Source: Oscillospiraceae bacterium | GTDB lineage: Bacteria > Bacillota > Clostridia > Oscillospirales > Oscillospiraceae | Direction: 5' to 3' | Assembly: GCA_017479425.1 (NCBI GenBank) | Contig: JAFVCD010000027.1 | Span: forward strand, 1-57,607 | Length of the DNA stretch: 57,607 bases | Part shown: positions 50,526-57,607 of the stretch, piece by piece | Numbering within the stretch: the first letter of the stretch is position 1 | Layout of the letters: every line of letters starts with the position of its first letter | Program-made: the position numbers and the translations under genes | Notes under the pieces: generated by a model | Seen by the model: the letters and a program-made list of their open reading frames with translations, nothing else | The model's database searches: none | What the model was told of the DNA's origin: nothing

Positions 50526-53500
50526 ATGCGTGCATATCACAATTCGCGTGATACAGTTTATCGTGCGCCATTCGGCGCGGCTAAGAGAAACGAGGCAGTT
50601 TACCTCACAATAGACGTTTTCGACGATGAAAACGCCTCCTGCAAGCTCAGAACGTGGCAGGACGGCATCGGAGAGCGCCTATATGATATGGACAGAACGG
50701 AGATAGAGGGCGGCGTCCGCTTTACAGTTCAGTACACGCCTGATACGACCGGACTTGTCTGGTATATGTTCTATGTTACCGAGGGAAACGGCCACACTCA
50801 GAAATACGGCGCGCACCTCGGAAAGACCGGCGGAGACGGCGACCTATGGTATGAATTCGACCCGCCTTCCTTCCAGATGACGGTGTTTGACGAGCGAAAG
50901 GTGCCCGACTGGTACAAAAACGCCGTTGTCTATCAGATTTTCCCCGACCGCTTCAGCCGAGACGAGGCGTGGCGCGAGAGGGCGGAAAAGGCGATCGCCG
51001 AGCATAATAAAAACGGTACGCCGAGGGCTATCGTCGATAACTGGGACGAGAAGCCGAACTACAAGCGCTATCATAACGGCGCTATCGAGAGATGGGACTT
51101 CTACGGCGGCAGCTTGAAGGGAATTGAGGAGAAGATTGATTATATAGCCGACATGGGCTATACGGCGCTCTATCTCAATCCGATATTCGAGGCTCACTCA
51201 AATCACCGTTATGACACCGGCGATTACCGCAGGATTGACCCGATGCTCGGCACCGAGGAGGATTTCGAGCATCTCTGCGCCGAGGCTGAGAAGCGCGGCA
51301 TTTCGATTATTCTCGACGGTGTGTTCAATCACACCGGTTGTGACAGCATCTACTTCAACCGTTACGGAAACTACGATTCCGACGGCGCATATCACTCTGA
51401 GACGAGTCCGTACAGAAACTGGTATCGCTTCACTGAGAGCGGCTATGAGGCGTGGTGGGGAGTAGAGGACCTTCCCGACTGCGAGGAGGCCGACAAGGGC
51501 TATCAGGACTTTATCTACGGCGACGATGACAGTATTGTCCGCCATTGGCTCAGAAAGGGCGCCAAGGGCTGGCGACTTGATGTTGCTGATGAGCTTCCCG
51601 ACTTCTTTATCGAGGGCATAAAGACCGCCGCGGTTGCGGAAAAGGGCGATGAGGCTCTCGTCATCGGCGAGGTCTGGGAGGACGCCTCCAATAAGATTGC
51701 CTACGGCGAAAAGCGCCAGTATCTCATGGGCAAAGAGCTCGACAGCGTTATGAACTATCCGTTCCGCGATTGCGTCAAGGAATTCTTCCTCAAGAAGATC
51801 ACGGCGCAGGAGGTTGCGGAAAAGCTCTGGTCGCTCTACGAGAACTACCCGCGCGAGGCTTTTTACTCAACTCTCAACTCCCTCGGAACGCACGACAGAG
51901 CAAGAATACTCACAGTTCTCGGCGACGCTGACCCGAATCTTCCGGAGAATAAGAAGTTTGAATTCAAGCTCTCCGACGAGAAACGAAATCTTGCAAAGGC
52001 AAGGCTGCTCGTCGCTACCGTTATGCAGATGACCATGCCCGGCGTGCCGTGCGTTTACTACGGCGACGACGCCGGACTTGAGGGTTACACCGATCCCTAT
52101 AACCGCGGCACGATGCCGTGGGATGATATTGACGAGACCTGCAACGAGATAGTCCGCAACTGCATCGCGCTCAGAAAGAGCGTTCCCGCGCTCGTTGACG
52201 GCGATTTTGAGCCGTTTGCTCTCTCTGACGATATTCTCGGCTTCAAGCGCACGAAGGGCGATGAGACCGTTATTGCGCTCTTCAACCGCCAGCAGGGAAA
52301 GAATACGGATATCGAGATCCCGGCTTACGGCGATTGCGTACACGAGCTTATGCGCGGAAGACGCGCCGAGATCAAGGACGGCAAGCTGAAATTCAACCTC
52401 TGGGGCACGAACGCCGCGGTTTTCTACTTCACCCCGAAAAAGATGCTTGCCGAGCCGATGCCCGAGGGCAGGGGGGTTCTCTGCCACATAACGAGCCTTC
52501 CGAACGAGAAGGGCGCCGGAACGATCGGAAAAGAAGCCTTTGAATTTATCGACTTTCTCAAGGCTCACGATCAGAAATACTGGCAGATCCTTCCGCTGAA
52601 CCCGCCGGACGAGTGGGGCTCGCCCTACGCCGGCGCCAGCGCCTTTGCGGGCAACGAGGCGCTTATCGGCATGAGCGACGCTGAGATGGCGGCGAGATTT
52701 GTTACCTTTGTGCCCGAAAAGGATTACGAGGATTATTGTAAAGATAACGCATATTGGCTCGACGGCTACGGTATGTACTGCGCCCTCAGCGAGCGCTATA
52801 ATCACAAGGCGTGGCAGGACTGGCCGAAGAAATACCGCAGATATGACCCCGCATTCTACAATGATGAGAAGCTTCGCCGCAGAGCGGACTTCTTCCGCTA
52901 CCGTCAGTACATTTTTGACAAGATGTGGAAAGAGGTTCGCGCCTACGCGAAGAAGAACGGCGTTATGATAATCGGAGATATCCCGATGTACGTCGCCGCC
53001 GGCTCAGCCGACGTGTGGACTTCGCCTGAGATGTTCTCGCTCGACGAGAATTATCATCCCTTCTGGGAGGCGGGGGTTCCGCCTGATATATTCTCGATGG
53101 AGGGCCAGCTCTGGGGCAATCCGACGTACAACTGGGATAAGATCCGCGAAACAGGCTACGACTGGTGGATAAAGCGTATGAAGCGCGCGTTTGATCTCTA
53201 TGATTTCGTCCGCCTCGACCATTTCCGCGGCTTTGAGCAGTACTGGGCGGTGCCGCACGGCAAGAGCGCGAAGTTCGGCCACTGGGTCTACGGCCCGGGT
53301 ATGGAGCTCTTTGAAACAGCCGAAAAGGCGCTCGGCTCGCTTAAGATAATGGCTGAGGATCTCGGCTTCATAACACCCGCGGTCAATTCGATGCTCGCCC
53401 GCATCGGCGTTATGGGAACTGAGGTCATCCAGTTCTATGACGGCAACGTCCTCAAGCCATACGATTATCGCTCCGATAAAATAATATACCCCGGAACTCA

Positions 53501-53783
53501 CGATTCCTGCACATTAAAGGGCTGGGTAATACTGAACCTCGCAAAGCACGATCCCGAGAAGGCTTCGCTGAAGATACTCGATATGATCTACTCATCCGAA
53601 GCGCCCGTTATCATCACGCCGCTTCAGGATCTCTTCGGACTTGACGACGAGGCGAGGATGAATACGCCCGGAACGACCGGCAAAAACTGGAAGTGGCAGG
53701 CAAAAAAAGACGATTTCGCAAAGTACGAAAAGCGTATTGACAGAATTTTAAAAATAAAAAAGGGGGACAAAATCGATGAATAA
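50526..53783 (+). CDS. Bifunctional GH13 amylase / GH77 4-alpha-glucanotransferase
   Basis: A 1,085-residue fusion. An N-terminal starch-binding-like beta domain (1-130) precedes a GH13 neopullulanase/maltogenic-amylase domain (about 135-640): VVYQIFPDRFSRD, DGVFNHTG, nucleophile Asp352 in GWRLDVAD, acid Glu382 in GEVWED and Asp457 in LGTHDR. From about 645 a complete GH77 (MalQ-type) domain follows: GVLCHITSLPN, QILPLNPPDEWGSPYAG, GDIPMYVA, Asp898 in VRLDHFRG, Glu944 in MAEDLG and Asp993 in GTHDS. No signal peptide, so it works in the cytoplasm on maltodextrin or glycogen. One half trims and the other transfers glucans. It overlaps pgi by 8 bp. Confidence 0.93.
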   Translation: MRAYHNSRDTVYRAPFGAAKRNEAVYLTIDVFDDENASCKLRTWQDGIGERLYDMDRTEIEGGVRFTVQYTPDTTGLVWYMFYVTEGNGHTQKYGAHLGKTGGDGDLWYEFDPPSFQMTVFDERKVPDWYKNAVVYQIFPDRFSRDEAWRERAEKAIAEHNKNGTPRAIVDNWDEKPNYKRYHNGAIERWDFYGGSLKGIEEKIDYIADMGYTALYLNPIFEAHSNHRYDTGDYRRIDPMLGTEEDFEHLCAEAEKRGISIILDGVFNHTGCDSIYFNRYGNYDSDGAYHSETSPYRNWYRFTESGYEAWWGVEDLPDCEEADKGYQDFIYGDDDSIVRHWLRKGAKGWRLDVADELPDFFIEGIKTAAVAEKGDEALVIGEVWEDASNKIAYGEKRQYLMGKELDSVMNYPFRDCVKEFFLKKITAQEVAEKLWSLYENYPREAFYSTLNSLGTHDRARILTVLGDADPNLPENKKFEFKLSDEKRNLAKARLLVATVMQMTMPGVPCVYYGDDAGLEGYTDPYNRGTMPWDDIDETCNEIVRNCIALRKSVPALVDGDFEPFALSDDILGFKRTKGDETVIALFNRQQGKNTDIEIPAYGDCVHELMRGRRAEIKDGKLKFNLWGTNAAVFYFTPKKMLAEPMPEGRGVLCHITSLPNEKGAGTIGKEAFEFIDFLKAHDQKYWQILPLNPPDEWGSPYAGASAFAGNEALIGMSDAEMAARFVTFVPEKDYEDYCKDNAYWLDGYGMYCALSERYNHKAWQDWPKKYRRYDPAFYNDEKLRRRADFFRYRQYIFDKMWKEVRAYAKKNGVMIIGDIPMYVAAGSADVWTSPEMFSLDENYHPFWEAGVPPDIFSMEGQLWGNPTYNWDKIRETGYDWWIKRMKRAFDLYDFVRLDHFRGFEQYWAVPHGKSAKFGHWVYGPGMELFETAEKALGSLKIMAEDLGFITPAVNSMLARIGVMGTEVIQFYDGNVLKPYDYRSDKIIYPGTHDSCTLKGWVILNLAKHDPEKASLKILDMIYSSEAPVIITPLQDLFGLDDEARMNTPGTTGKNWKWQAKKDDFAKYEKRIDRILKIKKGDKIDE

Positions 53784-55311
53784 CGTATTCTACGCACCGA
53801 AAAACGATTTTATGCTTGACTGGGGCGGGATGGGCCTCGACGAAGCGTGGCTCCAGGAGATGGAGCCGAAAATCAACGCCGCGCTGGCTGGAATGAAGAA
53901 GCTTGACGCCGGAGAGGTCGTAAACGTTGACGAGGGAAGAATGGTCGGTCACTACTGGCTCCGCAACTCCGCCAAGGCGCCCACCGCGGAACTCAAGGCT
54001 GAGATCGACGACTGCCTTGCGAAGATCGCGGACTTCACCGCAAAGGTACACTCCGGCGAGATTCTCTCCGGCACCGGCAAAAAGTTCAAGAACGTCATTG
54101 TAGCCGGCATCGGCGGCTCATCGCTCGGCCCCGTATTCGTTGATAAAGCCCTTGCAACTCCCGAGGATAAGATGAAGCTCTACTTCCTCGATAACACCGA
54201 CCCCGACGGAATGGATAAGGTTTTCCGCGCCGTAAAGCCCGAGCTCGAGGAGACCCTCACCGTCGTTATCTCCAAGTCCGGCGGCACCATCGAGACCCGC
54301 AACTGCCAGGAGGAGGCCAAGGCCTTCTACCGCGCTAACGGACTTGACTTCGCAAAATTCGCAGTCTGCGTTACCGGCACCGGCTCCAAGCTCTACAACA
54401 CCGCCAAGGGTGAGGGCTGGATCGACATCTTCCCGATGTGGGACTGGGTCGGCGGCAGAACGAGCGTTATGAGCGCAGTCGGACTTCTTCCGCTTTCTCT
54501 CAAGGGCATCGACGTCGCCGCGTTCCTCAAGGGAGCCGCCGATATGGACGAATTAAACCGCGCCGACGATTATCTCAATAACCCCGCCGCTATCATGTCC
54601 CTCGGCTGGTACAAGTGCTCCGGCGGCAAGGGCGGCGAGACTATGGTCGTGCTTCCGTATAAGGATTCTCTCGACCTCTTTGCAAAGTACCTCCAGCAGC
54701 TTGTTATGGAGTCGCTCGGCAAGGAGCTCGATCTTGAGGGTAAGACCGTAAAGCAGGGACTTGCAGTCCTCGGCAACAAGGGCACCTCAGATCAGCACTC
54801 CTACGTTCAGCAGCTTGTCGGCGGCCCGGACAACGTATTCGTCACCTTCGTGCAGATCCTTAAGGACCGCGAGGGCGCGAGCGCGATCGTAGGCGAGGGC
54901 AGCACCTCCGGCGACTACCTCAACGCCTTCATGCTCGGCACCAAGAAGGCTCTCGAATCCCACGGCAAGCGCACAATGACACTCACCGTTCCGTGTGTTG
55001 ACGCATACAACGTCGGTCAGCTCATCGCAATCTTCGAGCGCTCTGTCGGCATCTATGCAAACCTCATCGGCATCAACGCCTATCATCAGCCTGCTGTCGA
55101 GTTCGGTAAGAAGGCCGCCGGCGGACTCATCGAGCTCAAGAACAAGGCTCTCGAGGCTCTTACCGATAAGCCCGTCACCGCCGCAGAGCTTGCCGCCACT
55201 CTCGGAGCCGCGGAGGAGGACGTTTTCCGCCTCATGCTCCACGCAAGCGCAAACGGCGCCGCGAAAATGACAAAGTGTGACGATATCACAAAGTCCGTTT
55301 TCTCCAAGTGA
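53776..55311 (+). CDS. pgi: Glucose-6-phosphate isomerase
   Basis: A 511-residue glycolytic enzyme interconverting glucose-6-phosphate and fructose-6-phosphate. VAGIGGSSLGPVFV, VISKSGGTIETRN (sugar-phosphate-binding loop), WDWVGGRTSVMSAVG (PGI signature) and NKGTSDQHSYVQQ are visible. SD AGGGGG precedes the ATG, inside the end of the amylase/glucanotransferase gene. Its coupling to a glucan-degrading enzyme makes a compact glucan-to-glycolysis unit. Confidence 0.96.
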   Translation: MNNVFYAPKNDFMLDWGGMGLDEAWLQEMEPKINAALAGMKKLDAGEVVNVDEGRMVGHYWLRNSAKAPTAELKAEIDDCLAKIADFTAKVHSGEILSGTGKKFKNVIVAGIGGSSLGPVFVDKALATPEDKMKLYFLDNTDPDGMDKVFRAVKPELEETLTVVISKSGGTIETRNCQEEAKAFYRANGLDFAKFAVCVTGTGSKLYNTAKGEGWIDIFPMWDWVGGRTSVMSAVGLLPLSLKGIDVAAFLKGAADMDELNRADDYLNNPAAIMSLGWYKCSGGKGGETMVVLPYKDSLDLFAKYLQQLVMESLGKELDLEGKTVKQGLAVLGNKGTSDQHSYVQQLVGGPDNVFVTFVQILKDREGASAIVGEGSTSGDYLNAFMLGTKKALESHGKRTMTLTVPCVDAYNVGQLIAIFERSVGIYANLIGINAYHQPAVEFGKKAAGGLIELKNKALEALTDKPVTAAELAATLGAAEEDVFRLMLHASANGAAKMTKCDDITKSVFSK

Positions 55312-55332
55312 TCGCGGAATAATTGAACATAA

Positions 55333-55367
55333 ACAGGCTCTCGCATTCTAAGAATGCGGGGGCTTGT
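55333..55367 (+). terminator. Terminator after pgi
   Basis: A 16-bp stem with three G-U pairs (perfect inner part CGCATTC/GAATGCG), a 3-nt loop and a weak AT-rich tail. Confidence 0.65.
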
Positions 55368-55387
55368 ATATTTGCATAAATTATCTA

Positions 55388-55416
55388 TTGCATTTTTATA
55401 TAATATATGGTAATAT
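55388..55416 (+). promoter_or_regulatory. Predicted promoter of the PilZ operon
   Basis: TTGCAT (55388-55393), a 17-nt AT-rich spacer and TAATAT (55411-55416), about 57 nt before the ATG. Confidence 0.55.
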
Positions 55417-55473
55417 AGCATCGAATATAAGGGAAACTATCCTTTCAGCATATATCACAAGGAGTTAATTTTT

Positions 55474-56160
55474 ATGGCTGGCGAACTCAAGCTCAGATCA
55501 GGCACAAAACTGCAAATTGCATACGATGTTCCTTTCGGTCAGGAGCCGAAGTTCAATCTCGTTTCGACCTTCTTCAAGTCGATCGACAATACCTTCTTCC
55601 TGATTTCGATTCCGATGGTACAGGGCAAGCCGATGGAGCTTGACGACGGTGAAAAGCTGCTCATCCGCTATATGCAGGGCGGCGTTGAGAACATCGTCTC
55701 CGGCTATCCCGACGATATCATCAAGGAGGGCATTCGCCGCTACTGGAAGATCCGCCGCGTTACCGAGCAGAGAGTGTTTGCTCAGCGTGCCGACAAGCGT
55801 CTTACTGTCACGCTGCCGATCAAATACCTCCAGCAGACGTGGCCAGTCAATTCAGATGGCTTTATCGACCCGGAGGACGGCATGACCCTCGATATCTCGA
55901 ACGGCGGCGCCGCGCTTTTTGTCAATCGCCGCTTTGAAGTCGGCGAGATGTGCGATATAACGTTCCCGCGCGTCGGAACGAACCCCGAGGGTGCCGCGAT
56001 AAACGACCTCACCGGCGTAGTGTGCTGGCTGCGTGAAGCTCCGAAAGGGAACATCTACCGCTACGTCACCGGTGTCAAATTCCGCTTCGGTGACGGACAG
56101 CAGGATCGCCTTGCCGCTTATACTTCAAACATTCAGAAAAAATACAAGATCGTGGGATGA
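55474..56160 (+). CDS. PilZ-domain c-di-GMP receptor (YcgR-like)
   Basis: A 228-residue soluble protein. Residues 1-95 form a YcgR-N-like beta domain (LRSGTKLQIAYD, FFKSIDNTFFLIS). The PilZ domain (about 98-220) has the RxxxR motif Arg105-Arg109 in QRADKR and the second motif DISNGGAAL (140-148). Both are needed to bind cyclic di-GMP in the family, so the site looks functional. YcgR-type proteins act on flagellar motors or polysaccharide export. No flagellar or diguanylate-cyclase gene is in the window, so the target is unknown. SD AAGGAG lies before the ATG. Confidence 0.88.
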   Translation: MAGELKLRSGTKLQIAYDVPFGQEPKFNLVSTFFKSIDNTFFLISIPMVQGKPMELDDGEKLLIRYMQGGVENIVSGYPDDIIKEGIRRYWKIRRVTEQRVFAQRADKRLTVTLPIKYLQQTWPVNSDGFIDPEDGMTLDISNGGAALFVNRRFEVGEMCDITFPRVGTNPEGAAINDLTGVVCWLREAPKGNIYRYVTGVKFRFGDGQQDRLAAYTSNIQKKYKIVG

Positions 56161-56163
56161 CCT

Positions 56164-57168
56164 ATGGCGGATAAACTCTCGCATAAAGACATCGTCCGAG
56201 TTGAAAAAATCAAAGATCGCCTGAATAAAGAGGGCATAACCGACGTTTCCGATGAAGAGATCGTTTCGCTGTATCTGCCGGAGCGCAAGGCGAAGCGACT
56301 CGGAATGGCGTTTCTGAGGCTTGATAAGATAAAAATCTTCATCATTTCCGCACTTGCGCTGATCGCTGTTATCTTCATTTTCGCATTTATGCAGGAAAAG
56401 GCGGGCAACTTCACGATTAACCTCGACCGTCTTGAGCTGTTCCGCAAGGGAATTTCAATCTCGGCGGACGCTGATTTCACCTCTCCGACGGCGCGACTTG
56501 TCGCACAGCCGGTCATCGACGTAACGAACATCGCGCGAAGCGACATTCCGCCGGAGATCGACGGGGTCGACGGCGACCATTCCGGCGAGAACTACATGGC
56601 GTACACCTATTACGTCCGCAACGCCGGCAAGGAAACTGTCGATTACATAGCCTCGCTCGTAATAACGAGCGCCTCCAAGGGCGTTGAGGAGGCGTCGCGC
56701 GTCGCAATTTGGCGAAATACGAATCTTCTGGGCGTTTACGCGAAGCGCGCGGCGGACGGCGAGCCCGAGCCGGATACGCTTCCGTTCGTTTCAGACAGAA
56801 TCGTTTTCAGATACGCAAAGCCTCAGTTCGAGATAGGCGACGTTGATAAATACACCATCGTAATATGGCTCGATGGCGACGATCCCGAGTGCGTCGATAA
56901 GATAGTAGGCGGCGGCATCCAGTTCAGAATGGATATCTCCGCGGATAACGACGATTGGGAGCCGCTTATAGTCTACTACCTGCAGGATATTGTCGACTCG
57001 CTCGTTACCGGCGATAAGCCCATAAACCCCGCGGGCGTGGACAGCCCGGACTTCGACGCCTATGAGAACGTCACCTGGCAGACAAGACACAATCAGGATA
57101 ACGTCTATGAGGATGTTGTTGAGGAAGAATCTATAGAGGAAGAAGCTTCCGAAGAGCAAATTTCCTGA
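56164..57168 (+). CDS. Single-span membrane protein of unknown function
   Basis: A 334-residue protein. A basic N-terminal cytoplasmic part (1-56, with NKEGITDVSDEEIVSLYLPE) precedes one membrane helix (57-76). An outside domain (about 80-300) of beta character follows, in which NYMAYTYYVRNAGKETVDYIA recalls surface-exposed beta-sandwich proteins. It ends in an acidic tail (EEESIEEEASEEQ). It starts 3 bp after the PilZ gene and is co-transcribed with it, so it may be linked to c-di-GMP output at the cell envelope. No family recognised. Confidence 0.7.
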   Translation: MADKLSHKDIVRVEKIKDRLNKEGITDVSDEEIVSLYLPERKAKRLGMAFLRLDKIKIFIISALALIAVIFIFAFMQEKAGNFTINLDRLELFRKGISISADADFTSPTARLVAQPVIDVTNIARSDIPPEIDGVDGDHSGENYMAYTYYVRNAGKETVDYIASLVITSASKGVEEASRVAIWRNTNLLGVYAKRAADGEPEPDTLPFVSDRIVFRYAKPQFEIGDVDKYTIVIWLDGDDPECVDKIVGGGIQFRMDISADNDDWEPLIVYYLQDIVDSLVTGDKPINPAGVDSPDFDAYENVTWQTRHNQDNVYEDVVEEESIEEEASEEQIS

Positions 57169-57178
57169 ATATAATCAC

Positions 57179-57253
57179 CCGTGGTGCTTTGCTTGCCCCC
57201 GAAATTTACCGCGAGCATAACTCTATCAAGCGGGGGCAAGCAAAGCACCACGG
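57179..57253. repeat. 23-bp perfect inverted repeat
   Basis: Arms 57179-57201 and 57231-57253 are perfect reverse complements (inner part CTTGCCCCCG/CGGGGGCAAG) around a 29-nt spacer. It starts 10 bp after a stop codon. It could be a bidirectional terminator or the end of a mobile or structured element. CACCACGG recurs at 57268-57275. Confidence 0.85.
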
Positions 57254-57275
57254 ATTATTTATTTATTTCACCACG

Positions 57276-57431
57276 GTACACCCGATACGCCGCATAGTAT
57301 CGTTGTACATATATAAATCGGAGCGCACGACTCTTTGTGCGAAGAGGCGGGATCCTCACCGGTAAAAACGGTGAGAGAGACTGCACAACACTCTTTTAAC
57401 CGGGCCCGGTGGGAGTGCTGCCTGTTCGCAC
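57276..57431 (-). ncRNA. Candidate structured non-coding RNA (unassigned)
   Basis: No convincing gene lies in 57169-57607. The core 57337-57431 folds as a three-way junction: closing stem GTGCGAA/TTCGCAC plus AGGC/GCCT, one arm CTCACCG/CGGTGAG (57355-57375) and one arm CACTC/GAGTG (57389-57417) capped by the palindrome CCGGGCCCGG. A separate hairpin (GTACA/TGTAC with GATAC/GTATC) sits at 57276-57308. A weak minus-strand promoter (TTGACT near 57494, TAGGAA-like -10) lies upstream, which favours the minus strand, but strand is not certain. I found no tmRNA, RNase P, SRP or known riboswitch core. Confidence 0.35.
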
Positions 57432-57607
57432 GGAGAAATGCGTAAACCCGAAATCTATTCCTAAAAAAGTCCAATGGTAATAAGTCAATAGAGTAAAACA
57501 GAAAAAATTCGAGTAGAATGAAGGATAATTGGCAGATAAGCGAGAAAAAAGAGTAAGCTACCGCCAGCCCTGCCTGCATATTTTTTTGAACAGGGCCTAA
57601 ATCATGA

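Noticed and set aside
51867-52805. 312-codon minus-strand open frame
   Set aside because: Antisense to the GH13-GH77 gene, whose catalytic motifs are clear.
57268-57579. 103-codon minus-strand open frame at the right end
   Set aside because: It runs through the palindromic structured region and has no plausible SD or protein family; the region looks non-coding.
57567-57607. GGCGGTAG-like phrase (minus strand) suggesting an FMN riboswitch
   Set aside because: Only this short stretch resembles the FMN element; the other conserved segments are absent and no riboflavin gene is nearby.

Overview
This window reads as chromosome from a spore-forming, anaerobic, gut-type member of the Clostridia. 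The evidence is a cotJ spore-coat operon, an S-layer-homology (SLH) surface protein, arabinose and alpha-glucan catabolism, a GH3 glycosidase, LytTR two-component regulation and RsbU/RsbV/RsbW-type partner switching. Base composition is mid-range and strong Shine-Dalgarno (SD) sites precede most genes. I saw no rRNA, tRNA or CRISPR array.

Layout. 0-5.4 kb: 3' part of a large repetitive SLH surface protein. 5.5-8.9 kb (minus): a cytoplasmic ParB-like/BMP fusion protein, a metallophosphoesterase and a nucleoside phosphorylase in one overlapping operon. 9-12.5 kb: a MacB/FtsX-type ABC transporter. 12.5-15.1 kb: divergent lipase-like membrane protein and DUF11 surface protein. 15.3-19.3 kb (minus): esterase, low-molecular-weight phosphatase, and a partner-switching operon (ATPase-like protein, STAS, membrane PP2C, RsbW-like kinase). 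19.6-21.9 kb: small protein plus LytTR regulator and GHKL kinase. 22-28.7 kb: permuted GH3 enzyme, membrane protein, two esterases, RlmA-like methyltransferase. 28.8-32 kb: two tandem secreted stalk-domain proteins. 32.2-34.8 kb (minus): YczE-like protein, exonuclease III, malic enzyme. 35-41 kb: araA, ribulokinase, araD, then two STAS-kinase fusions. 41-47.7 kb: tyrosine phosphatase and the cotJ operon. 47.9-57.2 kb: DUF2339-like membrane protein, GH13-GH77 fusion enzyme with pgi, PilZ protein, membrane-anchored protein. The last 440 bp are non-coding and rich in inverted repeats.

The most striking feature is that cotJC is split by a 4.72-kb element. Its ends carry an 18-bp direct repeat (17/18 identical) that contains an identical 13-bp core. 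A large serine recombinase lies at one end. Recombination between the repeats would restore an uninterrupted reading frame of about 198 codons exactly through the metal-binding motif. This is the architecture of skin-like elements that are excised during sporulation. A mother-cell-type promoter lies upstream of cotJ. Cargo includes an HD-domain protein and a MATE transporter fused to an RsbW-like ATPase domain.

A second unusual system is a roughly 160-bp structured repeat present twice, in opposite orientation, at 15.1 and 32.0 kb. Each copy sits between two near-identical copies of a locus-specific terminator-like palindrome, as if insertion had duplicated the whole hairpin. A recurring theme is signalling by partner switching: a classical module, two STAS domains fused to kinase-like domains, and an ATPase domain fused to a transporter.
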